Source: Dryococelus australis
Taxonomy: Eukaryota; Arthropoda; Insecta; Phasmatodea; Phasmatidae
Direction: 5' to 3'
Assembly (NCBI GenBank): GCA_029891345.1
Contig: CM056999.1
Location: 27,997,418-28,061,417, forward strand
DNA: 64,000 nt
Positions 44,740-56,600 of this stretch are shown one piece after another (within the stretch, counting starts at the first letter, position 1; every line of letters begins with the position of its first letter). A program made the position numbers and the translations under genes. The notes beneath the pieces are model-generated. The model ran no database searches. It was not told the origin of the DNA and saw nothing but the letters and a program-made list of their open reading frames with translations.

Positions 44740-46680
44740 GTGACTCTACTCTACTCAGCTTCTGAATGTGCCAACTCAAACACTCTAGCATTTTTCTTCT
44801 GTAATTCTTTGATTTCCTCTTCAACTCTTCTTTTTTCTGCCTTCCTCTTATCTGCCTATTCCTTTTTTTTTTGTTTGCAAAGTTTCTTTATGCCTACAAT
44901 TGGCATTTCTTACATACTGCAACATGGACTTGGTGATATCAACATGCTCTAGACCTTGCCAATGATGAACATAGTCATATTTGTCTCTGTGCAAACAAGG
45001 GTTGTTCCTGCAAGTTTTCAGTCAGCAGATTAGAATTGGGTGAAAATCCTCTTTCTAAAGTGGCATTTCCATGAGAAAGTACAAACATTATCTTCACAAA
45101 CTTTAAGAGGCCACTTTTAGCAGAAAATGAATGTACCCTAAGAATGTGCAACCACAAGTGATCAAGGCATCCTTCTTCTCGAGAAAATTATGAAATAAGG
45201 GCTTTAGAATCTTCCTGAGGAACATACCAACTCGTATGCTTGTTCAATTCTATCAGCTTCTGGTTCTGACAACCACCGATTATGAAGACAACATTCTGAA
45301 GACAACTTCAAGTGCTGTTTCCTCAGCTGTGTATTTAAAGCCACACATGGACACAAACAGGACAGTCCCATAGTGAGTTTGTACTTCCGGGGACTCTTGT
45401 CTTGAAGTTTTTTAAATCACCTTTAGACAACTTCAAACATCGTTTTTGAATAACATGACAGCCTTTTCTGGTAGTTTTTCTTTCTTTATGACATGGCATA
45501 CTGCATAACCTAACTTAATGTTATTTGCATCAATAAGTTTTCCAGCTGATCTAAATCTAATCGAGATACATTAAATTTCTCCTTAAAGCTCTGCAGTACC
45601 TATTATTTAACAAATGTTTCCATCACGGCCAATAAAATGTAATCCAGTGAATCATAGAGAAAAGGCACCATGTGTGCTTCACTTTGAAATATTATAAGAA
45701 ACAATTCCAGCTTTGATGCCAAACAGTGAAAGAAAGTCAATTTTACAACCAGAAGATGGTCTAAAAGAGCACTTTTCATTATGTTAAAATCACAGAAAAA
45801 ACAGACACTTCTTACAAAAATTCTTAAGGTGAGCAAGATTTTCACTGCACGCTCAGCAACTTCCACATTTTTTAGCCGTCTGATTGCACAAAACTTCTAG
45901 GGGTAAATAAACCTCTGACCCTGTGATTCAAATGTAATCTGCCCTCCTTGCAGGTACATTTTTAAACCAATAGTAACAATGTCTCAAACAAGTTACGATT
46001 TCCCATTTAGTGGCAGAAATTCCAGTTTTGAATGCACCGTGAACCGTATGAAGCCCACAGCTACCCATTTCCAAAAGTGATAGTGTTTCTTCACCGAAAG
46101 TGTCTGTGATAAGTTCATTCAAAGCTTAAAAAATGCCCAATTCACACTGGCAACATCCACGGATACTTGCAGAATATTCCGAAGGTCAAGAGAGGAGAGA
46201 GCTTTCAGAAATCCCTGTAGTATTCATTGAGATTATATACGTTCCGAAAACACTGAAGTAAAGTAAGTGGAAACAACTTCTTTATCTTCAGCCCAAAACC
46301 AAAAACTGATGTCCACTTGCTCTTTTTGAGCCACTTTCTTGAGGGACTCGTCAAAACCAATGACATAAAAACCTGATGCCTGTACTGACTAAAGTAACTG
46401 ATTCTCTACATACGGACCCAAACCATGACTTATCATATAACCCACCTTATCCTTTTGAAGATATATTTTGTTTGCTATCACACTGTCAGGGAAAATCTTT
46501 AAAGCAAGACTAACAAGTCTCCCAACAGACCTTGCTGACTGTGATAACATGTCAGCATTGAGAACTAGCATAACTTATGCTGCTGTCACAGATTGGGTTT
46601 CCAATAAAGTTGAGACAGATTTTCATTTAACACAGTTAAATTTTTTCTCTGCAGATGTGCGAGTCACAATTGGTTGATTA
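44740..46680 (-). pseudogene. Transposon-derived protein (GSCGLH..PARRADY family), decayed
   Basis: Minus-strand frames in order give a VGYMISHGLGPYVENQLL block, FDES (DESLKK-like), VDISFWFWAED, MGSCGLHTVHGAFKTGISAT (about 46070-46010), NVPARRADYI, AERAVKIL, then VPFLYDSLDYILLAVM. I know these blocks from a large family of uncharacterised, probably hAT-like transposon proteins repeated in arthropod and fish genomes. At least five stops or shifts break the frame. The family name and catalytic residues cannot be stated with confidence. No terminal repeats were identified. Confidence 0.65.
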
Positions 46681-48696
46681 ACCAAACACGTCTGATATGG
46701 ACCTGGCTGGACTGCTGGCTGATCTCTATTGGCATCGTCAGAGAAACAGACAGCCAATCGCCTTTCCCCTTGAAGTGATGCTAAAAAAATAAACAGTACT
46801 ATCCAAAATTGGCTGGCTGAATAAATTCCTAAATAAAAAACAGGTACATTTACCAAAACATTGTAATACTCTTCGTTCACCAGAAAAACAGTGCCTGCCA
46901 CAACTTTTGCATTAAAAAATATAGCTGGTATAGACACACACCTAAATGCCACCTTTGACAGGAATACAGTTGAGAGTGTAAATATTTCAGGCTTAATCAA
47001 AACAAGGAGTGAATAGATTAACAAATGATGAAGTGGATCTTTTCCCATCACTTATCAGGGCAAATGTGAAATGTTGATTTAAAAAAGGAATTTACAATAG
47101 CAACTTATCACAAGTTTAAGATTGGTACGCCTATTTCATTTTTTGATTATCCTTCATGAAAAAAACCTGTAAGCAACACATTATAACTACTCATGTCAGG
47201 GTTTCCTGCAAATAACGCACATCCACTAACCAATAAATACATTCTATATCACTGGCACTACCCACCAAAACAACGTAACCTATGATAGCTTCCAAACATG
47301 ATCCTTAAACCAAGCCAAACTGCAACATACAAATTTTACTCCACCTCTTGAGGTGCGTAAGTAGTTGTTACACCCACAAGTATAACAACTTGGGTGCAAT
47401 AAAATCATAAATAATAGTAAAATAAACTTCCATTACTGTTTGTATGCTGAAATTGCAGAAGGTACATACATGTGGAAAAGCCCATGCACTCAAAGACATA
47501 TGCTTAAGACATGTTGCAATCCAAAATTTTAGTTAACTAAATGGTGGTAAATAATTTGGTATGACGACGTGTTCCAGTTGATATTGGTTTTATTTATTTT
47601 TTACATTTATTTTCTTTTCACATTTTGTAAGTTTTTTTATTTTGAACACTGCAGCATTCAAATCTTCATTTAGCTGAATACAGATAAATACGAAGTTCTA
47701 ATCTTAAAACTAAAAACTAGTGACAGCATTGTAATATTTAAAGAACAGTTTCACTATTAAAATAGCATAAAAATTAATGAGATGTAAATTTATAACAATA
47801 ATTGAGCAACAAAAACCAAGTATTATACATTTCATAAATATTATGGCAACTTACGTTAAAAAAGATTTATTACAAGCATGCTGCACATTTTTAATATTGC
47901 GAACAACCCCAGATGTATGCATAGTTAAAAAGATGACAGAACTAACATAACTTTAAGCTTCAACTTAGCAAAATGCAAATCAACAAAAATACGTCCAAGA
48001 TTTTTCTGACAAAATCAGTTGCGAGATCACCTAAACGAGTGCAAATTGAAACAAAGCCTAAATACCACACAATGAAATAAAGTTACCAAATACCCACCAT
48101 ATTGCTTTAACCTTAAAAATACACAAGGTAACTGGCAAATTTGTTTCTATTTCACAATTCCAAAACAAAATAAAACTTATCATCTGAATATCTTTTGTCA
48201 TACCTTAAAAATGAAGAAATGTCTGGGGTACATAGCTTGTTCTTCAAATTTTGCTGATGTTCTAATTCTGCTCACGTAGGTTTCTAGAGCGGTTAATCCC
48301 ATATTGCTCAATTAAAATGATGAATTGCACACCTTACAAAACATTGAATACTCTTCCTTGTCTCGTGCTGCCCATTTTGTAAAATGTGGATGTAAATTTG
48401 GGTATAACCAAGATATTTGAAATTTCACTAAGCTACAAATCTGCTTTTTCTTAATCAATTTTATGCAAATACATTAAGCACAATTATTTGCGTTTAGCAC
48501 AGCTAAATATACCACAAACTTGAAAACTCCACCTGAATAGCTTGACTTGGAATCACTTCGCAAAAAACAAAATGAAGCATGTTATTGACAGATGGCGAAC
48601 CTACCACAACATGTGTGAAAATACAATAGCTAACCTTGTTGAAAAAATAATACCACATGGACCTTGTTTAAATGAGACAAAAGATGTAACCAAAAA
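46681..48696. other. Unassigned, possibly upstream part of the same element
   Basis: A further minus-strand frame (46623-47051) may hold the N-terminal part of the pseudogene, but no motif confirms it. The rest is AT-rich without features. Confidence 0.35.
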
Positions 48697-48698
48697 TA

Positions 48699-49414
48699 CA
48701 GTATTTTGGCATGTATAGGTCACATACATGTACAGTCCGCACCAGAAGTTTTTAATGAAAATTTACAAATAATTCATATTTCAAGTATAGACCGCACTGA
48801 ATTTTTGTATTCCTGTAAATATTGTTAAGTCACAATTCCATACAAACATAATAAATTCCAACTTAATTTCTCTCCTACAAAACATTTGTGACAGAAAATT
48901 TTGGTATTGTTGCAATGTTTACGAATATACATTGCATGATTATTATCCCACCGATGGTAACGTGACTTCAGAAAGCAACACCAGAGCAATATGTTTCACA
49001 AAATGGCATCTAATCGATGTGCACTTGTAGAGCCACAGCGGGCATGCAAATTACGTAAGATATCTTTCTCTTGTACAGTAGAGAAATTATTTTCTCATGT
49101 ACGACATCTATGGGTGAGCTCCAACATGTTTACATTTTACATGTGCAGGCTGAAGGTAATTTTGTTTATGAACTCAAGCAAACGAATAACTGCAAGAATG
49201 TTTTTTTTTTATTCTTCTTTCCCTTCCCTTCCTTCCTGCCTTCAAGAATTAAAACATTAGAATGTGCTGTATGTTGACAAATTTCTAAACATATTTTGGG
49301 GAAAAATTTTCAAACAAAATTTTTTTATGCCAATATCTGTTATATAAGCTGCACCCCACTTTTTGTAGTCGTTTTTTTTGTAAAAATGCACGGCCTATAC
49401 ATGCAGAAACACTG
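48699..49414. mobile_element. Pogo-type MITE, 716 bp
   Basis: The element starts CAGTATTTTGGCATGTATAG and its other end, read inward, starts CAGTGTTTCTGCATGTATAG. Both are flanked by TA (48697-48698 and 49415-49416), the target of the pogo/mariner group. The body matches 58104-58787 in inverted orientation, with shared blocks such as accgcactgaatttttgtat. It has no transposase, so it must have been mobilised in trans. Confidence 0.8.
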
Positions 49415-49416
49415 TA

Positions 49417-50446
49417 TTCTTTTAGTGTTTACCCCGTATCATTTGCACTGTTACAAAAACTGCAATATATGTTCTTATTCTTATCTGTCTGAATCTTATT
49501 CCTGGAAAAGAAATACGTCTGACAGTAATATGATGCGGCACACCAAGTCAGGATGCTAATGAAATCACACACGCACACTTTAGGTTAGCGAGTATCATTT
49601 AATTGGAATGATGTGTTAAAAAGTTGCTACATTATCTCTGTTTTACAATTTTAGCCGCTTTGTCTCCCTAAGATCAAATTTCTCTACCCTACTGAAACAA
49701 ACATAAATAACAGGCATTTGTGTAAACTAACCTGATAAGAGATAATCGAGTTACTCAGTCACATGAAGAGGTTAACTAAATCACCATAGGGTTACCAGAT
49801 AATTTGCAAACGCTTCAGAGTTGTTTAATGGCGGTAAAAGAACATGGTTTAAATTTAAATTCCATGAAAGTCCATGAAGAAATAGTTTCATAATCACTTC
49901 GAAACACCTCCTGTATTTCATCTAGGAAACAGGATAGGTTATCGTACATGCTAAAGTAACAACTCACTGCCAAATTCTGTTCACTAAAATTTAATAATTT
50001 TTTTTTCAAAAACTTCCCTGTTTTTTCCAGGCTTCAAAGTTTTTCAGGGCTGGTAGACACACTGCATCTACTTTACAGTGGCGTGTTGCTGCAAGATATA
50101 AGAATATATTTAAGTGTGTGGACAGTAAATAATAAACTTGCCAATTAATGAAGCACCAGGTACTGGCTCCCACAACAATAGACGACATACCAATGGCACA
50201 AAACATAAACATAGCAGCATGGAAAGAAAGGCATTGAACAATAAATAATGTTGGTCAAGAAACTGCATTAATTATCAAATTATTAACATCAGCCATTGGA
50301 GCAAGCAGAAGGCATTAACTCTGAAAAAATAGTCTAGTTTTAATAGTATTAATAAAAAATTTACCACTACCTTGACAGACATACAATGAAAACACTTTTT
50401 AGCCTACTTTCCGAAGTAAAGAAAGGCTTATGAGATTACCTTCATC
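49417..50446. other. Unassigned AT-rich DNA
   Basis: No gene or repeat family recognised. Confidence 0.4.
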
Positions 50447-50575
50447 TGTGTGTGTGTGTGTGTGTGTGCATGCACGTGCGTGTTTCTGTGTGTGTGTGTG
50501 GTTCTGTGTGGTTCTGTGTGTGTGTGGCTCTGTGTATGTGTGTGCATGCATGTATGCGTGTGTGTACACACATGT
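50447..50575 (+). repeat. (TG)n microsatellite
   Basis: Interrupted GT repeats. The Cys/Val-rich and Thr/His-rich open frames across it are repeat products. Confidence 0.9.
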
Positions 50576-50910
50576 CCCCACACTCTTTTTTTTTTAAACC
50601 AAATTTCACCAAACTCGGTGCACACTGACGACTCTCCTCTTCTTATCTTTTCCTTCTTTATTCTCTTTTGTGTTTCACTTTCGTTATTAGTATAATTTCT
50701 ACTAGTTTCCTATTTATACGCCTTGGCCGATGCATTCACCCTAGGGTTGGGTGGAAACATTGGGATTGCTGATTTCACACCGGGATAAAACAAGTGAACT
50801 CTTTGGCAGTAGATACATTTCAGATGGGGGTTTTCACCTGGCAGGTCGCGGATGGCCCAAATTGGGGTTCCTAACAGGGTACCGCCTGGAAGAAGGGTCG
50901 CGATTAGCTG

Positions 50911-51010
50911 GAGAGGAATCAAACCCCAGGGTGAGTTTAATCAAAAATATCTCCCTCCCAGGCAGCGTGATCTTGCTCACCGTGAAGGCCGTCAAAATAC
51001 GGGACGCCAG
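50911..51010 (-). repeat. Segment E, shared with 1695-1800
   Basis: See the entry at 1695. The minus strand reads ILTAFTVSKITLPGRE and LTLGFDSS, compared with LTALVVRRVKLPGRD and LTLGFDSP in the plus strand of the other copy. Confidence 0.5.
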
Positions 51011-52624
51011 CTGTCACAAGGGGGAATAACAAAGAAATATTACAATTAAAATGGGGATGTAAATGACAATGGAATGGGGATGATTTTGATGTACTTCTAG
51101 ATAGTTCCTTACTCGGCTTCTCGCTCGCTACCGGGATGCCTGTAGTGTGCCGGCCTCGTACGCTTACAAGTGGGAATGAAGTTGTGAGGGGAAGATGCTA
51201 TCCGGGGTTTCCGTATAGTTTTGGGGGGTATGCCGATATTAAGAACCTTTCCGGCTGCAGTTCGGATCTTACATGTCGTTGGTGCAGTAGTGCTACTGGA
51301 TGGCAATGGCGCAGGTGGCTTCGCAATAGGTTTAGGAGTAGGAGGGTGCAAATAACTAATGTGTTCGTAGCTCAGCCATGGCAACAGATGCATAACACTG
51401 GATCCAAATACGTCTCATGTTTGCAGGCTATGTAGGGAATTATCTACTGGGTTCGCTAACACTGACTTTTGGTAGGGGTGGAGGGGGTGCAGTCTCGTGA
51501 GTAGAGTCTGCTTGTGGTACGCTACTTAATTGGGATAATTCCCTCTGTAGAGCTCGTCAAGCTCTGCGACAATTTTAGCTATTCTGTCCACTTCCCTTTT
51601 TAGTCATCTGATTTAATTAACTTACCAATCTAATAGTATAATACAAATAAGAATTTCTCACTAGGTAAGGCTCTTCTCATATTCTAATTTATTGAATCGG
51701 CTCGCTCTTTTACTAGCCATCGAGGTGCAGTCCTCGTGGGAGTGTCTTGCTCAGTCACTCTGAGGCACTGGCTGAGAGATGTGACAGGCTAGTGTTGGAG
51801 CGCTCCCACAGATAGGCGCAGGTGTACCGGACATGCCACAGAAGTCCCAGTCTTATTCTGACTATAGCCTTTGCAAACTATGGGAACCAGAGGGGTTCAG
51901 CTCACTCCCACCTATTCCGCGGTAATACTAAGTTAGTTTAGAGCCAAGTAAATGAAGCCACACTTCCAAAGAATATGATTGAAATAACAAATGTTCAAGG
52001 AGCGCGAAATTATTATCTCACCAAGGATTATGGTTTACGTAGTGTTTTTATTTTCGCAGCAAGAAAACAAAGGGGATCCAGTTCTGTATAAATCTAAAAT
52101 AATTAATACGTTAATTATTTAAGTTACATCAGGTGAAGGCGAACCTGAATAGAAAAATCAACTCCAACAAAACTAGCTCCAAAATTAACTAGTTGTCACA
52201 ATTTACAGAGAAATAGAAACTTGAGGGGTGGTTGTCCAGAAGGGACGTCACAACCTGCTACCACGGAAGTCAAGGAGTGATTTGGGTAAGAAGGTGTAGG
52301 GTGATGAAAACGAAGTTACCTCTGGTTCTTCCCTCCGGGTTTTCTCCATGTGCTGTGGGGTAGGTGAAGGAGATGTTGGAGGAGAGCCTTAGCAAGCTGC
52401 TGGAGAGAAAGGCTGGCCTTCTTCAGGCTACGAGAGGTAGAGGCCTTATGCAGGTCCAGGAGGGTATGTGTTTTACGTTATTGATTATAAATTATTGCAA
52501 AAATCTATATCTAAGCATATAACAACATAGCATAATTGGCATACAAAACATTGTAAAAAAATCTGTTGTCTACAATCAGCGTAATGAAAAATGACGAAGC
52601 TTAAGCTGTCCAATCAGTGTAGAG

Positions 52625-52635
52625 TACTTAAATAG
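52625..52635 (-). promoter_or_regulatory. TATA-like box of element E
   Basis: The minus strand reads CCTATTTAAGTACTC, upstream of the leader. Confidence 0.35.
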
Positions 52636-52660
52636 GAAATGACTTTTGGATTCAAGGGAG

Positions 52661-53312
52661 CTGTAATGTTCTTGTGTTTGCTGTTCTGATTTTTAAGGTT
52701 TAGGTTAACAAGTGTCTGTGAATGGACAGATGCATAACATCTACATTTGTCTTCAGAGTCATGTCATGAAAATGAATTATGTGGAATTGGCTTATTTGTT
52801 CTCATATCTTCATATCCTGAACATGTTGCTTTTATACATCTGCCTGCTATTGTACAGAGATCCATTTTCCTGCCATTCAAAAAATGTATCTATTAGACAC
52901 AAAAGTTGATGCCAGTAACAGAAAAACAGGAAATACTTTGAAGACAGTGACATAATTTTCAATTATGGTGGGAACAATATTTTTCATGTTTACATTTATT
53001 TAGACACACTTTTTTACACACTGAAATAATATCCCTGACATCTTGCATTCTAATTGGCTGGCATAAAAAAATACCATAAGAAAGCGAAAGATAGTTTTTT
53101 TTCTAACACCAAGTCGTGTTACAGACATGTGCTGCTTCTAAACATGTATTGCAGACGCTATCACTCAACTACAGGTATTGATTTTAAAGCCATAAAACTA
53201 TATGTTACTGCCATGCAGATTCAATCATTCTATTCCCAACCCTTACCACAATTTTTTTTTAATTATCTACTTTATTTAAAAAATTGTAAAACTAATATTT
53301 TAATTTTAGGAC
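52661..53312. other. Unassigned
   Basis: AT-rich; a 98-codon plus-strand frame (53054-53350) has no recognised motif and overlaps the inverted repeat that follows. Confidence 0.35.
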
Positions 53313-53725
53313 GAGTTGGGAGGAAAGGGAAATTTTTTGGGATACTATAGTATAAGTCACCATAAAGAGAAAAGTCTATATGAAAATGGTGTTTCTTTTA
53401 AGTGGTTTTGGAGATATATGGCACTTTGAATTTAGTGAACGATATGTATTTTAGGTTCACAGAAAATGCCTAAACATTGAACCGTGAACCTCAAGAAATT
53501 TCAGAAGAGTAGCAGCAACCACAGGAGACAAGCTGTAAAATATCTTGATGTTCACGGTTCATGTTTTGAGCATTTGCTGTGAACGTAAAACCTGTATTGT
53601 TCTCTAATATCAAAGAACTGTATCTCAAAAACAACTGAAAATAAACACCATGTTCATACAAACTTTTCTCTTTATTGTGACCTACACTACTTACCTCCCA
53701 AAATATTTCCTTTTCCTCCCGACTC
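53313..53725. repeat. Long imperfect palindrome, arms about 190 bp
   Basis: The left arm from 53313 (gagttgggaggaaagg) recurs inverted ending at 53725 (gagtcgggaggaaaag on the other strand). Landmarks include aaagagaaaagt, aaatggtgttt/catggtgttt, and a ttcacag(a/c)aaatgc block near the centre. Arms are roughly three-quarters identical by eye. It could be a foldback element or palindromic MITE; no target duplication was seen. Confidence 0.75.
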
Positions 53726-53884
53726 ACCCAATAAAATATGAATGGCATGACCATAACAACTAAAAACAATTATTCAAACAAATATTAAAATGGCACTAAT
53801 TTTTTTTTAGATACAAAATTCTGTGGTACCTGATTCTAAGTTGCACTCTGTTTTCCAAAATAATTTTTGGAAAAAAATGTGCTA

Positions 53885-53892
53885 CTTAGAAT
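53885..53892 (+). repeat. Left 8-bp target-site duplication, hAT 2
   Basis: cttagaat, repeated exactly at 54966-54973. Confidence 0.9.
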
Positions 53893-54243
53893 TAGGGATG
53901 GGTTGATACATTTTCTTGATACTCGATACTGATACTTTTCTCTACACCAAATTAAAATTGTCATGAACACAAAACCACTTGGCCAAGAAAATTGTTCCTT
54001 TTACTAGTGTTGTTGACACACACTGGAAACAAATGGTGGACAGCTTGTAATGCATACGTCCTTAGCCAATGATAAACCAACACAGTCTCCTTCGATTCTA
54101 TAGAATCAAGTTTTCACAGTAAAAACTGTAATGAAACTTTGAGGAAAATTGTAGCTTAGTACACACTTATTTTGCGATTTCATAGTTTTTAAATTTTATT
54201 TTGCAACTTCAAGGAAATTACTGTAACGTTAAATAAATATAGT

Positions 54244-54310
54244 AATAATCTGATACATTTGTCGTGTCCTAGCCCGCGGAATATGCGACAGGTGTATCAG
54301 ATCATTATGG
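54244..54310. repeat. Hairpin inside hAT 2
   Basis: ATAATCTGATACATTTGTCG on the left pairs with ATGATCTGATACACCTGTCG (reverse strand) on the right, around a GC-rich loop (ctagcccgcgg). Confidence 0.7.
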
Positions 54311-54351
54311 TATTTATTTTTGTGAATATTTAGTAATGTAGCTGCATCAGA

Positions 54352-54635
54352 TAAAATGGTATGTGTGGGATGTACAATAACTACTAAATTCGCTCGCTCG
54401 TGCCTATTGGGGCTTGCTCACAACTCTCTGCTTTTATTGTACTCTAAATATATACCATAAAAGTGATTAATGGGATAAAAATGAATTAAATGAAAAATTT
54501 TGGCACAGCATATAATTGTGGTATGTATTGGATGTACAGTAAATACTCAAGTTGCTCACTCGCACCTATCGGCACTTGCTCACAACTCTCAACCCGTTTT
54601 TACTGTACTTCAATTACGTATCATAAAAGTAAATG
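54352..54635 (+). repeat. Tandem duplication inside hAT 2, about 163-bp offset
   Basis: 54352-54470 and 54515-54635 share gtatgt.t.ggatgtaca, ctcgctcg/ctcactcg, cttgctcacaactctc and ccataaaagt/tcataaaagt. Confidence 0.7.
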
Positions 54636-54965
54636 TCAAAAATCATAATTGTATTCGTTGCCTAAAAACACCTCAAGGTGCTCACAGCTGTGTTAATATT
54701 ATGCTATGAATAAAATATGGTATATTGTGGTACACTTGTAATTAAACAATGGTATGCTTTTCAAAACTACTGTACATATTCTGAAAGTTATGATACAATT
54801 TTTGGAATTATCATACACATTCCAACAATTATGGTACATTCATGCCATAATTATGGTACAAAATGGGTGTTAAAATTCTATACTTTTGGATATTCTCATG
54901 TGATACTCAATACTATATAGTACTGAGGGTATTAACGTATTGGGGTATTGAGGATCCCATCCCTA

Positions 54966-54973
54966 CTTAGAAT
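54966..54973 (+). repeat. Right 8-bp target-site duplication, hAT 2
   Basis: cttagaat, identical to 53885-53892. Confidence 0.9.
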
Positions 54974-55619
54974 CAACTAATACAGTATTACTGTTGGGGC
55001 TTAATTTTACAGCACCAAGAAAACACAAAGTAATAGTCTTAAGTGTTAATATGTTTTACCTACTGTAGAGGAGACTCAGGAAATTTAGCAGAATTATAAT
55101 TGGGCACAATTTTGTATTACATCTTTTTGTAAATTACACTGATGTTCCCCACGTAGTTCGTCATTCTGCCAAATGAAAGTAACACCTAATAGAACTACCT
55201 GAGTGTTTCAGAAGTAAAAGCAGCACACTGCATGTATCATTCATGAACTAACACAATACCAGAGTATTTTGTTCTCAGCTACTAACACTGTGTGCTGTAT
55301 AGTGTGTACGAAGTCATATATTTTTTGCTTTTAGTGAAATACAAAGTAATCGGGCATTATTTCGAAGTACGGACTCCAAACTTTCCGGTTAAGTTAATAA
55401 TAGTATTATAATTTTTTGATTGACACCTCCAAGAGCTTAACTCGGGACATAGTGTTCTTATCAATAAAGTGATGAAGTGGAGTTTGATGGGTTTTCTGTA
55501 CATGCACTGTTAGAGAGTTGTGCCAACTGCTCTAAATATTTTAACCTGCTTTGCAGCTAAACAGCATGTGCCAACAGGGAGTTGTGTTACTATTCATGAT
55601 GTGCATGGTGTGTTGTACA
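54974..55619. other. Unassigned upstream of pogo transposase remnant
   Basis: Possibly the 5' non-coding part of the pogo element, but no terminal repeat was found. Confidence 0.35.
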
Positions 55620-56600
55620 AATAGCCAGGGAAAAGCACGAAATACGCTTCAAAATATACCTCGGACGACGTGCAGTGTGCTTTAGGAAGAGTCTTACAGG
55701 ATGGTTGGTCAGTATATAAAGCTTCACAGGAGTACAACGTGCCTTTCAACATCTTAAAATATTATTTGAATTCATTGTCTGGACCCAATTATGTTTCTAT
55801 TGCGAAGAAAGGAAGGTCTCTTGAGCTTACAGCCAGTGAGGGACAAGCATTGGTTGCCTATATAATAAAAAAAGCAAGAAATTGGTTTTGGTTTATGTGC
55901 TGCAAATGTTAAGTGACAAACATAACCATTGTGCTTTTCACTGTTAATTCTGCACTGCAAGTTAGCCCTTACTTAACCATATTCAAAGAGCAGAGATTGT
56001 TTGATTTAAAACACAATGCAACTGCCAACTCAATGGTGTGTGTTTCTCCAAATAGCTGGTTAAATTCAGAGATATTTCTTCCATTCATGCAACACTGAAG
56101 AAAATATTCCTCTTGCTAGACCTGTCATAATCCCCAATTCTCATTGCATCCACATGTCTGTAGGTAGATGTTATACATTTCAGAGAGGAGAATTTTTTTT
56201 TAATTTTCATTGCACACAACACACATCCTACAACCACTTGATGTGTCTGTATTAGTTCCAATGAAGGCTCGGTGGAAAAAATCAGTTAAAAAGTTCCTGA
56301 TCAAGTATGGTAGGAAACCCACAAGGAAAGACTTTTTTCTCACTTTTACTGGAGTTTTCCAAAAGTTAGCTTATATGAGGAGCATAACCAGATGATTTAA
56401 AACACGGGAATATTTCCTTTTAACAGGAATGCTCTTTCCGAGGAAGTTTACCGTTCCTCAGAGCTTCTTGAAGCATCCAAAGTTCCTGAAACCAGTGCAC
56501 CAATTCCATTTTCCCAACAATTTCATTATGTTCAACAAAGGAAAAGTGGACCAAAAAGCCTGCAAAAAGGCCTTTGGAAAAGCAATGCGATCTTGCACCT
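55620..56600 (+). pseudogene. Pogo/Tigger-type transposase, decayed
   Basis: The N-terminal CENP-B-like helix-turn-helix is clear at 55640-55890: SDDVQCALGRVLQDGWSVYK, ASQEYNVPFNILKYYL, LTASEGQALVAYIIKKARNW. The DDE part follows in pieces: NSWLNSEIFLPFMQH (56055-56096), IPNSHC near 56130 where LDNHSSH would be, then HTTHILQPLDVSVLVPMKAR WKK (56209-56280), the hallmark third block. At least four shifts separate these. It would have bound its TIRs and moved the element at TA sites; it may be a source for the MITEs at 48.7 and 58.1 kb, which is untested. Confidence 0.85.

Larger units (their letters stand above)
50700..52660 (-). mobile_element. LTR-like element E, minus strand
   Basis: On the minus strand: a TATTTAAGTA box near 52630, a GC-rich leader with AGCCTGAAGAAGGCC, a block shared with element D (52264-52236), then TGTGACAGCTGGCGTCCC at about 51015-50998, like an LTR end plus primer site. 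The shared segment with LPGR and LTLGFDS follows. A 70-codon frame (50922-50710) comes next. No pol is present. The region between TATA and the primer-like site, 1.6 kb, is long for an LTR, so part of it may be inserted DNA. Confidence 0.4.
53893..54965. mobile_element. hAT MITE 2, 1073 bp
   Basis: The ends TAGGGATGGGTTGATACATT and, inward from the right, TAGGGATGGGATCCTCAATA are flanked by the identical duplication cttagaat. The first 10 bp are shared with hAT 1 apart from a few changes, so they may belong to related families. No transposase. Internally there is a hairpin (54244-54310) and a tandem duplication (54352-54470 and 54515-54635). Confidence 0.9.

Noticed and set aside
50399..50695. 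Similar Cys/Val- or Thr/His-rich frames
   Set aside because: Translations of the (TG)n microsatellite.
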